Positions 1 through 12,187 of a stretch of 64,000 nt of DNA are shown here, one piece after another. A program made the translations under genes and the position numbers. A model generated the notes under the pieces. It saw nothing but the letters and a program-made list of their open reading frames with translations, was not told the origin of the DNA and did no database searches. How positions within the stretch are numbered: the stretch's first letter is position 1; every line of letters begins with the position of its first letter. Source of the DNA: Onchocerca lupi (Eukaryota > Nematoda > Chromadorea > Rhabditida > Onchocercidae); the NCBI GenBank assembly GCA_028564675.1, contig JAOVVO010000084.1, forward strand, positions 62,001 to 126,000. Reading direction: 5' to 3'.

Positions 1-410
1 TTCTAAAACGATGAATGCTATCAATTTGAAAACTGAAATCAAATTCAGTAAATTCATACTCAACTAAAATGAATTTAGTTTAAATTTGATCTATAAAGAA
101 AGCAAAACAGGTTAAAACATGCAGACGTGAACATAATAAAAAGAAAATTGAACTACCGACACAAGTTGTTACTGTTCGCATTCACGGCTGACCCGCTATA
201 AGTATTAAATGAAATGCTTTACCAAAAGAAATCTATGCAGTTATATACAATGTGTTTTTTGACTTATGTAAATTTTGAAATAAAATAAAAGGAAAAAACA
301 AAGTAAGGACTAAGTTTATCGTTTTTTATTTTGAGAAGCGAAATATCAGTATTAATTAAATGTGCCAGATCAATCTTTCTTTATTTTGAGGAGAGAAGTA
401 CATATGTTAG

Positions 411-3144
411 CTAAAAATGAAACAAATATAAATATATAAAATGTTTCTGTTTCAGGATTATATAGAAAATGGAAATTGTCGTAAAATGAAAAACTTGCTT
501 GTTTATTATTTCACTAAATGATGAGCTATGCGAATCATCAGTCTCAGCTGCATTAATTCCATTCCTTTGATCCTCTACAAATATGGTATCGGAGGCATCT
601 GCAAAAATAGAACAATCGTTATCGTCGTCGAAATTCACGGTGCGAACTGAAGGAATCGATGAATTCAATCTGATATGCACAAGATAGCGATTTAACTCCT
701 CCAGTCCTGCAACAATGAATAGTATAAATCAAGATTTCAAAACAGGAATCATATTTTTGTTCATTATATGAAGCTTCCGCCAAACCTTCCTATTTTGAAA
801 GAATTCGTTGTATTTTATTTAACGCTTTAAACGATTCTTTTTTAACGGTTCATTTCTTTTAGAGAACAAAAACATAACTTGATTGGGACAGAGTAAAATA
901 AACCTGAATATGACTGAAAATCAAGCAGTTTATTGCAAAAACTCCAGCGCTCCATCCAAGTTATTTTATATTCATTAGCAAGACGTCGTCCAATACGTTC
1001 AGCACCTTTCCGAGGATGCGATCTACGACAATCTTTTTCTTCAATTTTCCATGTTTCATAAAATTTCTGTGCCAAAGCTCTATCAGCGAACGGTCCTTAA
1101 ACAATTTTTCATGGAAATATATTAAAAATCTAATATATAAAGATGACTGAAATACAAATTTTCAGCAAACAAATCCAAAGATAGCAACAATTTATTGTCT
1201 GTGCCTTGCTGCTTGGACCTCTTAAATTTGACTAAATTCTCACTATTTTATGATCCGTACAAAATCTTGTTTATCCTATTGATTAATAAAATGTACAAGA
1301 ACGATACTTTTGCTAATTTATCTTGACAACAAAATTATTAAAAAACACACAAAAAAACATTCGAATCTCAACAAAAATTACCAGCGTAAGCTGCAAGCTC
1401 ACATACTTCCAAGGCTGACATGCATGTGGGAGATCTGGGTGTATCATTTGGAAGTGTATTAGCCGGTACTTGTTCTGTAAAGCAAAGACTGCAGTACGTG
1501 TAATATCATTTGGAACGAAAGAATATTATCATTTATTACTCGCAATCTAACAATACAGGATACATTATCCTCGTTGTTAGAGAAAGGATATCAGCATTCT
1601 AAGGCAATATGGATGATGTTTTGATATAAATTGAAAAAGTGACATCAAAATTTCGAAAACTATACCTAGAAGCTGGATAGTTATTGAATAATAATTATCC
1701 GTTGGACGATAAAGTGCAGTGAAGAAAGAATGGAAAAGTGGCATCATTGCAGCATAGAGATCTTCCTTATCACAGCCAACATATCTTGTGCAACAAATTT
1801 GAGCAGGAGTAAAACCCATTCTAAATTTTCGAACTTTTTTTTGCATGAAAATTTCAAAAAATTAGGATTTCAAAAAAGAATCAATTTTTGTATGAAAGTT
1901 TCGAAAAATCAAATTTTAAATCTTATCATTTTTAAAGTCTATATAAAATACCATCTAAAGTTTTTTTCTCTTCGATAATAAATAAAATTGGGAAACAAAC
2001 TGAATCATTTAAGACAAAATTTATATCAGCTTACTTGTTAATGGGATTTTTCTGGCATATGTTGTAACTCAGAAATAATTCAACAAGAGAATAGTGCCCG
2101 AATTTAGATGCAAAATGTAATGGTGTATCGTGTGAACCTTTGTCCGGCATGTTAAGGTAACAATCAAGAAGTATACGCGAGCGCATCCTAACATCATCTT
2201 CTGATGTCCCTCAAACATCAAATTTTTATCTGTTATGAAAACATAAAAGATGATATCTACTTTTTATGATTTATGGGTAAGCATCTGGCCTACGCGACTT
2301 CTCATTTTTTGCCAGTAAGCTTTCGAAAGAGTAAGTGAATTAAAATAAATCTACCGACAAATTAAAAAAAAAAAAAATCCAAAAAATTTTTGAATGCATT
2401 CACAAACCATATAAAGCAAGTAATGCTTCACTATCGCAGATAAGATGCAGAATGTATTTAGCAACATGTAAATTGCCAACTTTAGCAGCCAGATGCATAG
2501 CATTGTAACGAAAACCTTCGACTACGATTGTTGGTGTGTCACTTCCGATATTGATTAGATAACGAGGATTCTGCAAAGCCATATCCAGGAATAATTCGTC
2601 GTCCTAAATATAACTTTTTTTCAAAAATAGAAAACAACAGAAAATGAGATTAAACAAAAGACCGTAAAAGAAACTGTCGACGGTGTAATTCTCTTATTCT
2701 TCGATTCATGCGACACATAACCATGTACCTTTGATTCGATTGCCTTTTTCAAACGATTGAACATAATTCGGGAAACAGACGGGAAAGATGAACCTGGCTC
2801 TCCTGTGGGTTCACTTTTAATTGATATTTCCGGGCTTCTGCAAAACATATCACCATTTTCGGCGTAATTTTTTGCGTCATCCGGACTTTGAAAGCGCTTG
2901 AAACGAGCACCTGAAGAATGCACAAAGAGTTTATGCTTGATATTCAAGTTATTGTTCCTTCTAAAGTTAAATTTTGATACTCCAAATGATATATCATGTA
3001 TACCTAACCCTTTGCTTTACTCTCTGGAGTATTCGCAAAACTGGATGCTTCCCTCAGAGTCGCGAATACAGCGCCTTCACCAGCGCCTTCAGGTGACGGA
3101 ATATGTACAGCGTAATATTCTTCTGGCTGTTTTGATTGCTCCAT
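411..3144 (-). CDS. ANKLE2: ANKLE2/LEM-4-like ankyrin-repeat protein
   Basis: Spliced by hand into 8 exons: 3144-3009, 2910-2729, 2603-2408, 2209-2035, 1820-1666, 1474-1382, 1095-904 and 706-411, giving about 474 residues with consistent phase. The family hallmarks appear in order: GARFKRF with a DDAKNYAENG segment (about residues 46-65, cf. SRFKAFS...EDAEKFA in vertebrate ANKLE2), NPRYLI (118-123), ankyrin repeats around YNAMHLAAK (139-147) and DTPLHFASKFG (about 197-207), and a late GAERIGRRL/W segment like ERVGRELA...W of ANKLE2. In animals ANKLE2/LEM-4 inhibits VRK1 and promotes PP2A action on BAF at mitotic exit, at the ER and nuclear envelope. An in-frame TGA lies just upstream of the chosen ATG, and no transmembrane segment or LEM domain is seen. 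The 3' end is the weakest part; a further exon near 160-205 is possible. The exon-4 acceptor is ambiguous (2209 or 2200, both in frame). Confidence 0.92.
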
Positions 3145-4084
3145 TTTATACAGGTTTCATATTATTTGGAATATAAAACCGAAAATCTGTTGATGAAAAA
3201 AAAGGCAATCAGCAAGACGAAATTCTTCACAGCTTCAGCAATTGTAGAAAGTGCGGGGATTCTGGAAAGAAATTAGTTTTAGCTGAGGTAACAGACAAAA
3301 TCAGAGAATAATGCATCGCCAAAAATAGTAGCCTGCAATAAAATTAGCTAATTTTTTTAGTTCGGAAAAGTTGGTTAGTTTCGAAATTTAGTTCGAATAT
3401 TCTCGGATAAAAATATTTAATATTTTTGTGTATTTTTTATGTTTCAATTAATTTGCTCCAAAGTAATAAATTACAACACTTCGACTTCGCACATTTAGTA
3501 GCAAAAAAGCTAACAATAAACATTAAGGTAATTTTATATGTCAGACTATACTTATTTCAAATAATGATTTCAATTTTTGTTTGAAATGCAAAGTGAGCTA
3601 TATTAATACAAAATCATGGTAAAACAAAGGAGGTCGGCTAGTATATTCATGTTGTGAAGCAGGTAATATTTACAATATATGCTACTTTTGCTTCAGTTCA
3701 TGTCAATTCAACTGTCTAAAATGATGTCTACATTTGGTGTACAACTTACAACGAATTAATCAAATGACATAAAAATACGCAATGTGCTTGATAATGTATC
3801 CACTACAAAGTTAATGATGCCATCAAAACTAACTTCAAATTTTCGAAACTCTAGTTTGGACATCTTTTTTTTCGAGACCTTAGTTTGGACACCAATTTAG
3901 ATGACACTGGATACCCACACACCTAATCTCTAAGTTAGTAAATTCGAAACGTTAGATAAAACACGAACCCATTCCAAAAACATTCTAAATACAGGAAAAT
4001 GAACATCGTTCCAGGACCCATCTATTTGTATGTTCCGTAGTGTGCTTGCTTTTCAGATGTACTTACTACTTTTTTGTCTATTTT
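3145..4084. other. Non-coding stretch upstream of the ANKLE2-like gene
   Basis: AT-rich and broken by stops in all frames. It should hold the promoter and 5' UTR of the minus-strand ANKLE2-like gene. No recognisable element was seen. Confidence 0.5.
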
Positions 4085-4129
4085 CCATCATTATCTGACG
4101 TTTTTTCAGCTTTCTTGTCCTTCCAGTCC

Positions 4130-4547
4130 ATTCTCTATGCTACTATCGTCTGTTGATATGCTATTTATAAATTTTCTCAATCTCTGATAAGACATTTCGC
4201 AGTCCTTGTTAAGATTTATATCACTCCAAATCATTGTATTTGTTACTTTCTGCTAACCTATCAGCTGTACTATTTCAAATCTTTTCTTGTACTCTCCCTA
4301 TCAATATCATTCTTTTCTTTCGAACTAGAGGACGAAGAATTTCTGACGTATGATAAAGTTGTTTGTCAGAAGCATTGTTTCTTGAAAGCTCGGAGATTAC
4401 TTCATCAAGAGAGAAGGAACGAGATCTTTGTGGATCCAATCTTCTCTTGCAAATGTTTAATTGTGGCTCTGTTGGCGCTTCGGTACAAATGCAACAAGAT
4501 AATCGAGGAATGTTTATTGATTGATTGTTGATTGGTAAAGGATGCAA
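4130..4547 (-). CDS. Possible 3' exons of an unidentified gene
   Basis: Two adjacent minus-strand open stretches look coding by composition. The first (4547 to about 4290) contains RRLDPQRSRSFSLDEVISEL and a basic KKR segment. It could be spliced through a GTACAA donor to a second stretch (about 4215-4130) that includes DCEMSYQRLRKFINSIS and ends in a TGA. The join is in phase 0 across roughly 85 bp. The product is hydrophilic and rich in Ser, Arg and acidic residues. I do not recognise the family, and upstream exons were not found. A plus-strand open stretch at 4790-5183 overlaps the logical upstream area, so strand is uncertain. Confidence 0.3.
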
Positions 4548-4789
4548 TTAAATTATTTCTTGAAGATTCACTATTTTTGTTATTTCAGTTAAATTTCTCA
4601 ATTGTAATTCCTTGATTTGAAGCGATTTCTGAATCACCCACTTCTCCATATCGTTAAGGGGACATCATAATAATCCCATGAACTTCAAAATTTCTATTGA
4701 TGGCGTTTAGTATTGTCTGGCGATGAATGATCGATCTGTCACTGGTATTGTTCAGAATTACTCTCCGCTTATATTATTCACTTAGCTTT

Positions 4790-5183
4790 TTCGAACGAAT
4801 CCCGCAATATTGTTTTCGCGACAAAAGTAAAAATACAAGAATATTGGCAGTTATAGGGACCGACAAACTGAAGAAAGTTTTACATCAATCCAAAAAGAAT
4901 TGCCGAACAATAGAGCAAGAAAAAGCGATAGAACTGAAGATTATTCTAGCGATGCAATCTCAAGAATCGTTGCTATCGAATGATTTTTGATGATGATAAT
5001 GATGATAGCATATCCATCTGTATATCTGATGTTTCATTCAGAATTTTTAACACTAGCTGAACTTCTTTTTTCATCGTTTTTTACAGTCACATGTTTGAAT
5101 AATCTGTTCAATAAATGCATTAGCGACGTCGACTTGTTGTATGAATTGCCATCTTTTTCTTCAGTTCAGATCGCCAGGAGTAG
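4790..5183 (+). CDS. Doubtful exon-like open stretches
   Basis: A Lys/Glu-rich open frame (about 4790-4990) is followed, after a good pyrimidine-AG acceptor near 5086, by an open stretch containing SDVDLLYELPSFSSVQIAR and ending at a GTAGGT donor near 5183. They lie in different frames and no start or homologue is recognised. This may be chance, or a shadow of the minus-strand gene suggested at 4130-4547. Confidence 0.15.
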
Positions 5184-5239
5184 GTATGACTTTGCTTTTT
5201 TTTTCACAAAAAAAGAAAATTGTTGGTTTCATTAAATCA

Positions 5240-7060
5240 TTCATCGATCTTACCAATTATTTATAGTCACTTGATTCCTATAGAAGCCAGTTAAGATCGG
5301 GTGATAACAAATCATGGACAATTTGATCAGTCTTTTGATTACTTTAAAAGATTTTCTCACTTTTGGTCAGGAAGGAAGTATTGGTAAAATTAAACATCTT
5401 ACTAGTTCACTTTTTTGTAAATGTTTGCAGATTTATTATACTTCAATTTTTAGAATTGAAGAATGAAAAATTGCAAATGTTTGTGGAATCAAGGTTATTT
5501 CATTGGACATATTGACAAATAACGTTCTCTAATTTATGATACCAACAATTTTATTGAAGTTAATTCTCATTTGACAAAACATATAAATCCTCGATGATGT
5601 CCAACATTTTCTGTTGAGGAAACATTAAATAATTATTATTTGCTCCAGACACGATAAAAGTATTCAAAAAGATAAATCCTGTTTCATTAGTATTCTTTAA
5701 CACAAAAAAAAGAAATTTTTTTAAAATCTTTTCTTTTAATTAATATAAATTTTCGTTGATTTCTTGAATTGAATAAATGAATTTGCACATATAAGAATGA
5801 CTAAATGAACATTACTGAATTTAAATAGTAGGTACCAGCTCATAGTATATAATTCATAGTACATACCAACTAATATTCTTGGACCATTGAATGAAATTTC
5901 TTTAGCAATCCTTTTTGCTGCATTCTAATCTTCACATATCGCCGTCAGCCAATATGTTTATGCTTTTTTTACGAAAAATATGGACTAGTAAAGTAAATGA
6001 AGGAAAAATAAGTCAGAAATGCAATATCACAATAGAATTATAGCGTCAGCTATTACATTGTAATGGTAATAATATTAAAGATGTGAAACGGTCAAACAAT
6101 TATTAAATTTCAAATTTATTAAAACATGTGCAGATCTCCTGTACATTATTTTTTTATGCAATTTACTACGGTGTGCTTGTATTGTGAATTTATCCACGAT
6201 CACAAAAATGACAAACGAATTTCTTCTTGCTTGATCTGTAATGAACATTGAATCAAATTTTCATTTAACCGAATAATATGAATTTTTGTATGTTTTTTTT
6301 TTTTCATTTTACCATTATAGTGAATAATCGGTGACAATGTGGACAAAGAGCAAACGAATTTTCATCTCCCATTTGATATTTCTTAAGTTTGTCGATGAAT
6401 GTTAGCTAATATTGCTGTCGTTAGTCGCAATTTCAACATGCGATTAATCAATGCTGCTCTATAAGAAAGAAAACAATATTCGGTACTTGGATGATTGATG
6501 ATCAGGAAGTAAAAAACAAGGAAATAATCAGGACGTTAGTTACATCACTCCTTATAATTCTATGTTGGAAAAAGTTTCCCATTTTTTATTAGAATATCAA
6601 AGGCTTCTAAAAATTCGTCATAAAATCATTCGTTGTTAAGTGGATTTTGTTTTGTTCATTTATAATCAAAGATCGATATATTGGTGGCATATTTTTATGA
6701 TTATTCATGTGAAGCTTTCCGATTCACATTAACAAACATGCTGAAACTTTTGTTATTTCTAAATCTGACATTCCTTGTGGAGACGAAATTTTGTTTACAA
6801 TTTCGCCGCTAAGGGTATTGTTTTGTTCCTCACTGCTTTTAAACTGTTGCTGATTTCTATTGAATTATCTCTAATATTACGAAAAGTTCCTATATAGTGT
6901 AGGAAAATTTATGTTCAAAGCAAAGGATTCTATTCTTCCGCTTTGTTGATGCAAAAAAAAAGAAAAAGAAAAAGTTGGTTTTTTATTTATTGGCAAACTT
7001 AACAGAATTTATTGAGAATTAAAAAATATTCCTGTACATATTATATGATTTAAGCGTAGT
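5240..7060. other. Gene-free AT-rich stretch
   Basis: No open frame with recognisable composition or family motifs. Many short A and T runs. Could be intergenic or intronic if the minus-strand traces on each side belong to one gene. Confidence 0.45.
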
Positions 7061-7073
7061 TGCCTCAACCTAG

Positions 7074-7674
7074 CAAGATAGAATAAATTTCTGCCTGCAG
7101 AAGGAAGGAATGTGGAAAGACTGCAGAAATACACAAGCTTAATGAACTAATGATAGAAATGAACGAAGTATAGAATAAAACTAGAGAAAAGACATCAAAG
7201 CAAACTCCAGAAAATATGATTTTCAATAGAATCACACCGATCAAAGTTTTGTAAATTTTGCAAACTTCCAATTTAACAATGGAACATCAAGTAAATTTAA
7301 AAATGAATATTCTTTATGAGAAGGGACAGTAATGAAAAAATTTTTCAACTATTCATTTAATCTTAACGAAAGTCAATCTAAAGCTGGGAATGACACGTTT
7401 CTGTTGAAAAACTAAAAACTTATATCAATACAATGGAATAATGGAAACAAATGTTGATATAGCAAAGGGTTACTCCCTTTTTCAGTGCCAGAAAAAGAAG
7501 AATTAAAATTACTACCAATCAATAAATACAGCAAAGAATTGGCCAAAATCAGAACAGATAACAGTAGCAAGAAAAAAGTCAAATAAGAAGTCCAAACAAA
7601 CATGCTAATCTGATCTAAAGTCGAGGTAGTACGCATATCATAGATGAAAGAGGAGGACAGTTGAATACAAATCA
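7074..7674 (-). CDS. Possible C-terminal exons of a membrane protein
   Basis: Minus-strand exon A (7674 to about 7521) follows a plausible AG acceptor and ends at a GTAGTA donor. It encodes a short soluble part (RTTSTLDQISMF) and a strongly hydrophobic segment around TFFLLLLSVLILANSLLYLL. Exon B (about 7182-7074) follows a tttctctag acceptor, joins in phase 1 and encodes a second hydrophobic stretch, FYTSFISIISSLSLCI, then a short tail and stop. Together they would give two transmembrane helices and a brief C-terminus. No family is recognised, and upstream exons (perhaps the GC-rich stretch near 10.7-10.95 kb) are not established. AT-rich noncoding DNA can mimic hydrophobic codons, so confidence is low. 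Confidence 0.3.
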
Positions 7675-7675
7675 C

Positions 7676-10600
7676 TCAGTGAAAAAAGGATTTTTCGACT
7701 TTTTCCTGCGAAAATTTGACATTGCAAACATTTTTCTCAGACTGAACGTTGCAAAATAAGACGGAGTTTACTTCAGCGTAAATAATTTAATTTTGAGAAA
7801 TTTAAAAGTGAGAAACAGATTAAATTTGATTTCTAGCAAATGTGGCTACATTGCAAATCCTAAAAAAAATTTCATTTTGATTGCATATGCTCATTAGAAT
7901 CTGTTATTATTGAAATAAAAAAGTAATCAACTAATCAAGTGAATCTATTTCTATTCAAGCAGAATGATTTGCAAAGGCTTAAAAAAGGCATTTTGATGAA
8001 TCCATGGGTTATATGAAATTCTTGCATATTTGAAAAGAAATTTCGGACGAATCAAATAGAATTCTCTTTTACATTGATTTTTAGTTTTAAGATTCTGTGA
8101 AGCAAAAATTTAGATGCTTCCTTTTGAGCTATCAAATTTCTAATAATCAGGAAATGCATCAATTTCTAAACTTTATAGATTGAAGTACAGAATCAATCAG
8201 AAAAATTTTGGATTCCGAGATTTTTGGGTTTAAAAGTTTGAAATGACGAATATAAATTTTTTAATATCGAAATTAGCTTCATGACTACTTGCAACAAAGA
8301 ACGAGACAGAAAATTAATGCAGCGGTTGAGAATATGAGTACAGTCTGCAATGAATTTGCTTGAATTTTTTTTTTGAAGACTTTTTTTGACAATTTAATAT
8401 GACTGCATTGCATCTGCCATGCGAAAAATTCATCAGATAATTCAAACAGTTTTCATTATTTGGGTCGAAATAATACAATTTTGGTAAAATTATTTTTTTC
8501 AACAGCTTATTTAATCGGTTTTCCTCTAGAGTTAATAGGCAAAGCTATTCGAAACAGAATAGCTGAGCAATAAGTGAGAATAATAATTTTTGATTTTTTA
8601 AACTTGGATTAAAATTCGACAGATTTGGATTAGTGATAGACTTTTTTCAAATAATAGAAGTTCTGATTCCGCCTTCTTGATCTTGATTGGTCATAATACT
8701 GTCATATCCGGCGTTCATGAATGACCCAGAATCTTCTCATTAACGTGTCGTTTTCTTTTACTTACCTCCATCAGTTCCATATTATATGCTTTAGATGTGA
8801 GCAAAAAATATTTTGCATCGATTTGAATTTTGATTTTAATAATTTATTGAAAATGAAGGAAGAATATTGTGAGATTCATTTATTGATATTCTATTTAAAC
8901 GCACGCTTATTGTAGGACTTTTCGTAAATTAGAAGGCAATCATGCGGTATTTCATATAAACAAAAAAGATTTTATTCTAGCTTTTTAAAAAATAGGTATT
9001 TTCTTTTTCTGTCTCGCGTACGATGTATGAAAACTTGATTTATTGCTTTCCGCTTTTTGTTTCATTCTATCCATAACCTTTTTTCTTTTTTTTGCAAATT
9101 AATTTCGAATAAATGCATTGTAATATCTACATAAAAAAAAATTACAATGCAGCAAGATGGGATGGAAAATAAAGAAGTTTATTGTGCAAAAATAACTTCT
9201 CCTATTAAATACCTTTCAAAAGGCAAAATTTGATATCTGTACAATAAAGGATGCCTTGATATTGATGTCAGCTATCTATTATAACATTTTTTGGTTATGT
9301 GAAATAGAGGAAGGAATACGATTTGTTTTTGAAGGCTTGCTCTATGGTAATTTATGTAGCATCTCAAGGCTTGCTCTATCATGTCCGAAATGCAGTGAAA
9401 CAATTTAAAATTTTGGCATTAATCTAAAATGTCATTTCGTCACTTTTTTAAAAAAGCTTGAAACATTTAATTTCTAGCTAGCAGGAAAACTTTTTTCGTT
9501 TAATGTTCAATATTACTTTTTGATCTTCCTTCTCTTCTTTCAATTTTTTTAGCTTTCTTTCGTTTAATATTTGTTAATGATACTCTATTAAGAAAATGCA
9601 GCGCATTTATTCTACATGGATTTAGTTTTGTCATACGCATCTTTATTGAAAAATAGTCCACATAATCATAACCCCAAATGTTCTGAATTAGCACTTTTTG
9701 AAATTCCCATAAAGGAAAGAAATGATTGGAGATTTTATTTTAGATATGAGAATGAGTATAATCATTAAAATTTAAAGTCAAAGTTATGGTCGCTAAATTA
9801 ATGAATCTGAATAGCAAACAATATCAAAAATTCAGAAATTCTGTTAGAAATTTCAATTCAGTTTGCATGTCATAACCAAATTTGAGGTTTACTCTCGTTA
9901 GCAATTGTTCCTTTTTGATTTCAGGTTATAAATTAGAATATTTAGACAATATTTGCTGAGAATTAAATTCTCTGTAGATTGGGATTTTTAAAATAATTCT
10001 GCAATGCCATTAATAAGAAATGTTCAGAGAAAAATTACCGAATGCTTTCCAATTGTGAAAGTTGGCTTATTATTGAGACGCACAGTTAGTGATAAATTTA
10101 TAATAATATAAATGAAGATTTTTGAATGGGAAGAAAAAGGAACAGGAAGAATTAATTCCGTGTTTTCTTCCCCAATTTTAATCAAATGAAAAAAAAATTT
10201 TTTTTGCAATCTTTAAAGCAGGAAAAAACTTTAAAGCTGAAGTCAGTGAGAGAAAAAAAAACCGAGAAACTTTTTTTTTTGTATTGTCATATTTATCTCT
10301 CTTTTTTTTGTTTATATCAGTTTCTTCCGGACAAAACTACCAATTATTTCGGCAGAAGTTATTATATCAATCTGAATGTTTAATCTGTTCAACTGTTTCA
10401 GACAAATCGGAAATATTCTATTTCATAAATTTGTGTGGAACAAACACTCAACACATTTCATTGATTTTGATGCAATGCTTTTTTTTCGAAATTGAGAACT
10501 TCCCCCTCTGTCTCATTAACGTTTGCCACCCCTATAAGTTATTTCGAATAAAATAATTTACGAATGAACTTTCCTTTTCATTTGCAGAAAACTTTGCAGT

Positions 10601-10700
10601 AAAATAACCAGTTCAAATACATTAGGGATGGAAATGTGCAGAGAAGCATACAATCTAAAAGATCAAACTGAGACATTTGGTTAAGGATGATAATGATTCG
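7676..10700. other. Gene-free AT-rich stretch with small repeats
   Basis: No recognisable coding sequence. It holds an 11-bp perfect inverted repeat with a 16-nt loop at 9114-9124/9141-9151, and a 14-bp direct repeat (aaggcttgctctat) near 9332 and 9367. Possibly intronic if the membrane-protein exons at 7.1-7.7 kb have upstream exons. Confidence 0.45.
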
Positions 10701-10709
10701 AAAAATTGG

Positions 10710-11072
10710 CTAATGATAATGACTGATATTGAATGTCGGTGATTGAGTAGCGAGAAATACAAGAAGCCGGATGGATCGCAAAAACGACTTTCTCTTACCC
10801 TTTTTCCTTCCGTACACTTCGCAACTTTTGTCGTCGTCTATTCGTTTGTAGTTCAAGTTGCTCCATCCGGGTCCACTGATGCTTCTCGTTTTCATACTTC
10901 TAATTGTGCCAGTTTGCACCGATTCACTTGCATGATGATGCAGTTGCAATATGCAGTACTACTTTTTCGCACAATGTTCAGTTTCATTTCATTTTCTCTT
11001 CACTGCATACAAGCACCACACACAAACGCATCACACAACTTTCAACCCTTCTTTCATTATTGTTCCACATAA
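10710..11072. promoter_or_regulatory. GC-richer island, possible promoter or 5' exon
   Basis: This segment is visibly less AT-rich than its flanks and is open in long frames on both strands. The minus frame includes SGPGWSNLNYKRIDDDKSCE, and the plus frame has a short hydrophobic segment. It lies between minus-strand coding traces on the left and the plus-strand glutaredoxin gene on the right. That fits a bidirectional promoter region or a 5' exon, but no core promoter motif decides it. Confidence 0.3.
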
Positions 11073-12187
11073 ATTTATGCGATAAAAATTTTCGAATTCT
11101 CTGAGACAGTCAAATGGATGAAACATTCAAATTGACATAGTAACATCTGCAGATATAAGCAATGCTGCTGTAGTTGCAATGAACTCTGCTGCCATACCTG
11201 TTGCACGCTGCAATCACTGCATCATTTGCGGTCTCCTAACTATTACACAAACTTCTGACAGATATCCTTAGTTTTTTGATTTGAATCAATTAATTCTGCT
11301 AACATTTATAAAATGTTTTAAAATGGCGCGCAATTAAAATGTTCCATGATTCAAGAATCAGATGTAGTATCATAAGAATCAATTATGTTATTCAGTGCAG
11401 AACTGTGGTATCACGGAATTTCCTGTACGTCGGATACAACAGTATATCAGCCTTATGATAAATGACGGTATTTTGTTGAATGCATCAACTGATTGAACGC
11501 TGCATATTCTTGTAGTGAAATATTATTTAATTTCATCTCAAGTTTGGATTTGCTTTTGCATTATCATATATATATATATAGAAACACATATATATTTAGC
11601 ATTATCATATGTTTCCAAATGATAATGCACTCACAATTTTTCCTGTCAACTTTCTTGATGCTGGTAATGATTTGAATATTCATAAAATTATTATTAAAAA
11701 ATGCGAATTTAGTATTCATTGCAAGGTCAGAATTTACATGTGAGACTAGAATTTGAAAGAGAAATATTATTATAAGGATTCGAAAAGAATTTTCTTCAAC
11801 AAAATGAAAAAAACGTTTATTTTGAGATTCTAAATAATAAATATTATTAATTTACTTGCGATAAATTCTTCACAGGCAATCATAGCGTAAAAATCAGAAT
11901 TTCTATTCATTTCCTTCAGAATTATTTTAATATTGAAGAGATGAAATTCTTAGTATTATAATTATGTAAAAATGAGAATTCGAATTTTTTCCACAGCAAC
12001 TTGAATTTTTTAATTGCTGCCAGAGTTTTTGATGGTCTACGAGTAGATACCAGTCAAAAATTTGAATTCATTCGATAATTTTTTTACCATTAAATAGGAA
12101 TTGGATGGTGTTTGATAAATTATAAGTCAGTTTTAGTTACAGTTTCATCGAGTCAGTGGAAATCGCTCATATAATGTAGAAGGGTAT
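11073..12187. other. Upstream region of the glutaredoxin gene
   Basis: AT-rich, with an alternating AT run near 11567-11582. No coding signal. A cag acceptor-like site about 50 bp before the glutaredoxin ATG could be a trans-splice or 5' UTR splice site. Confidence 0.4.
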
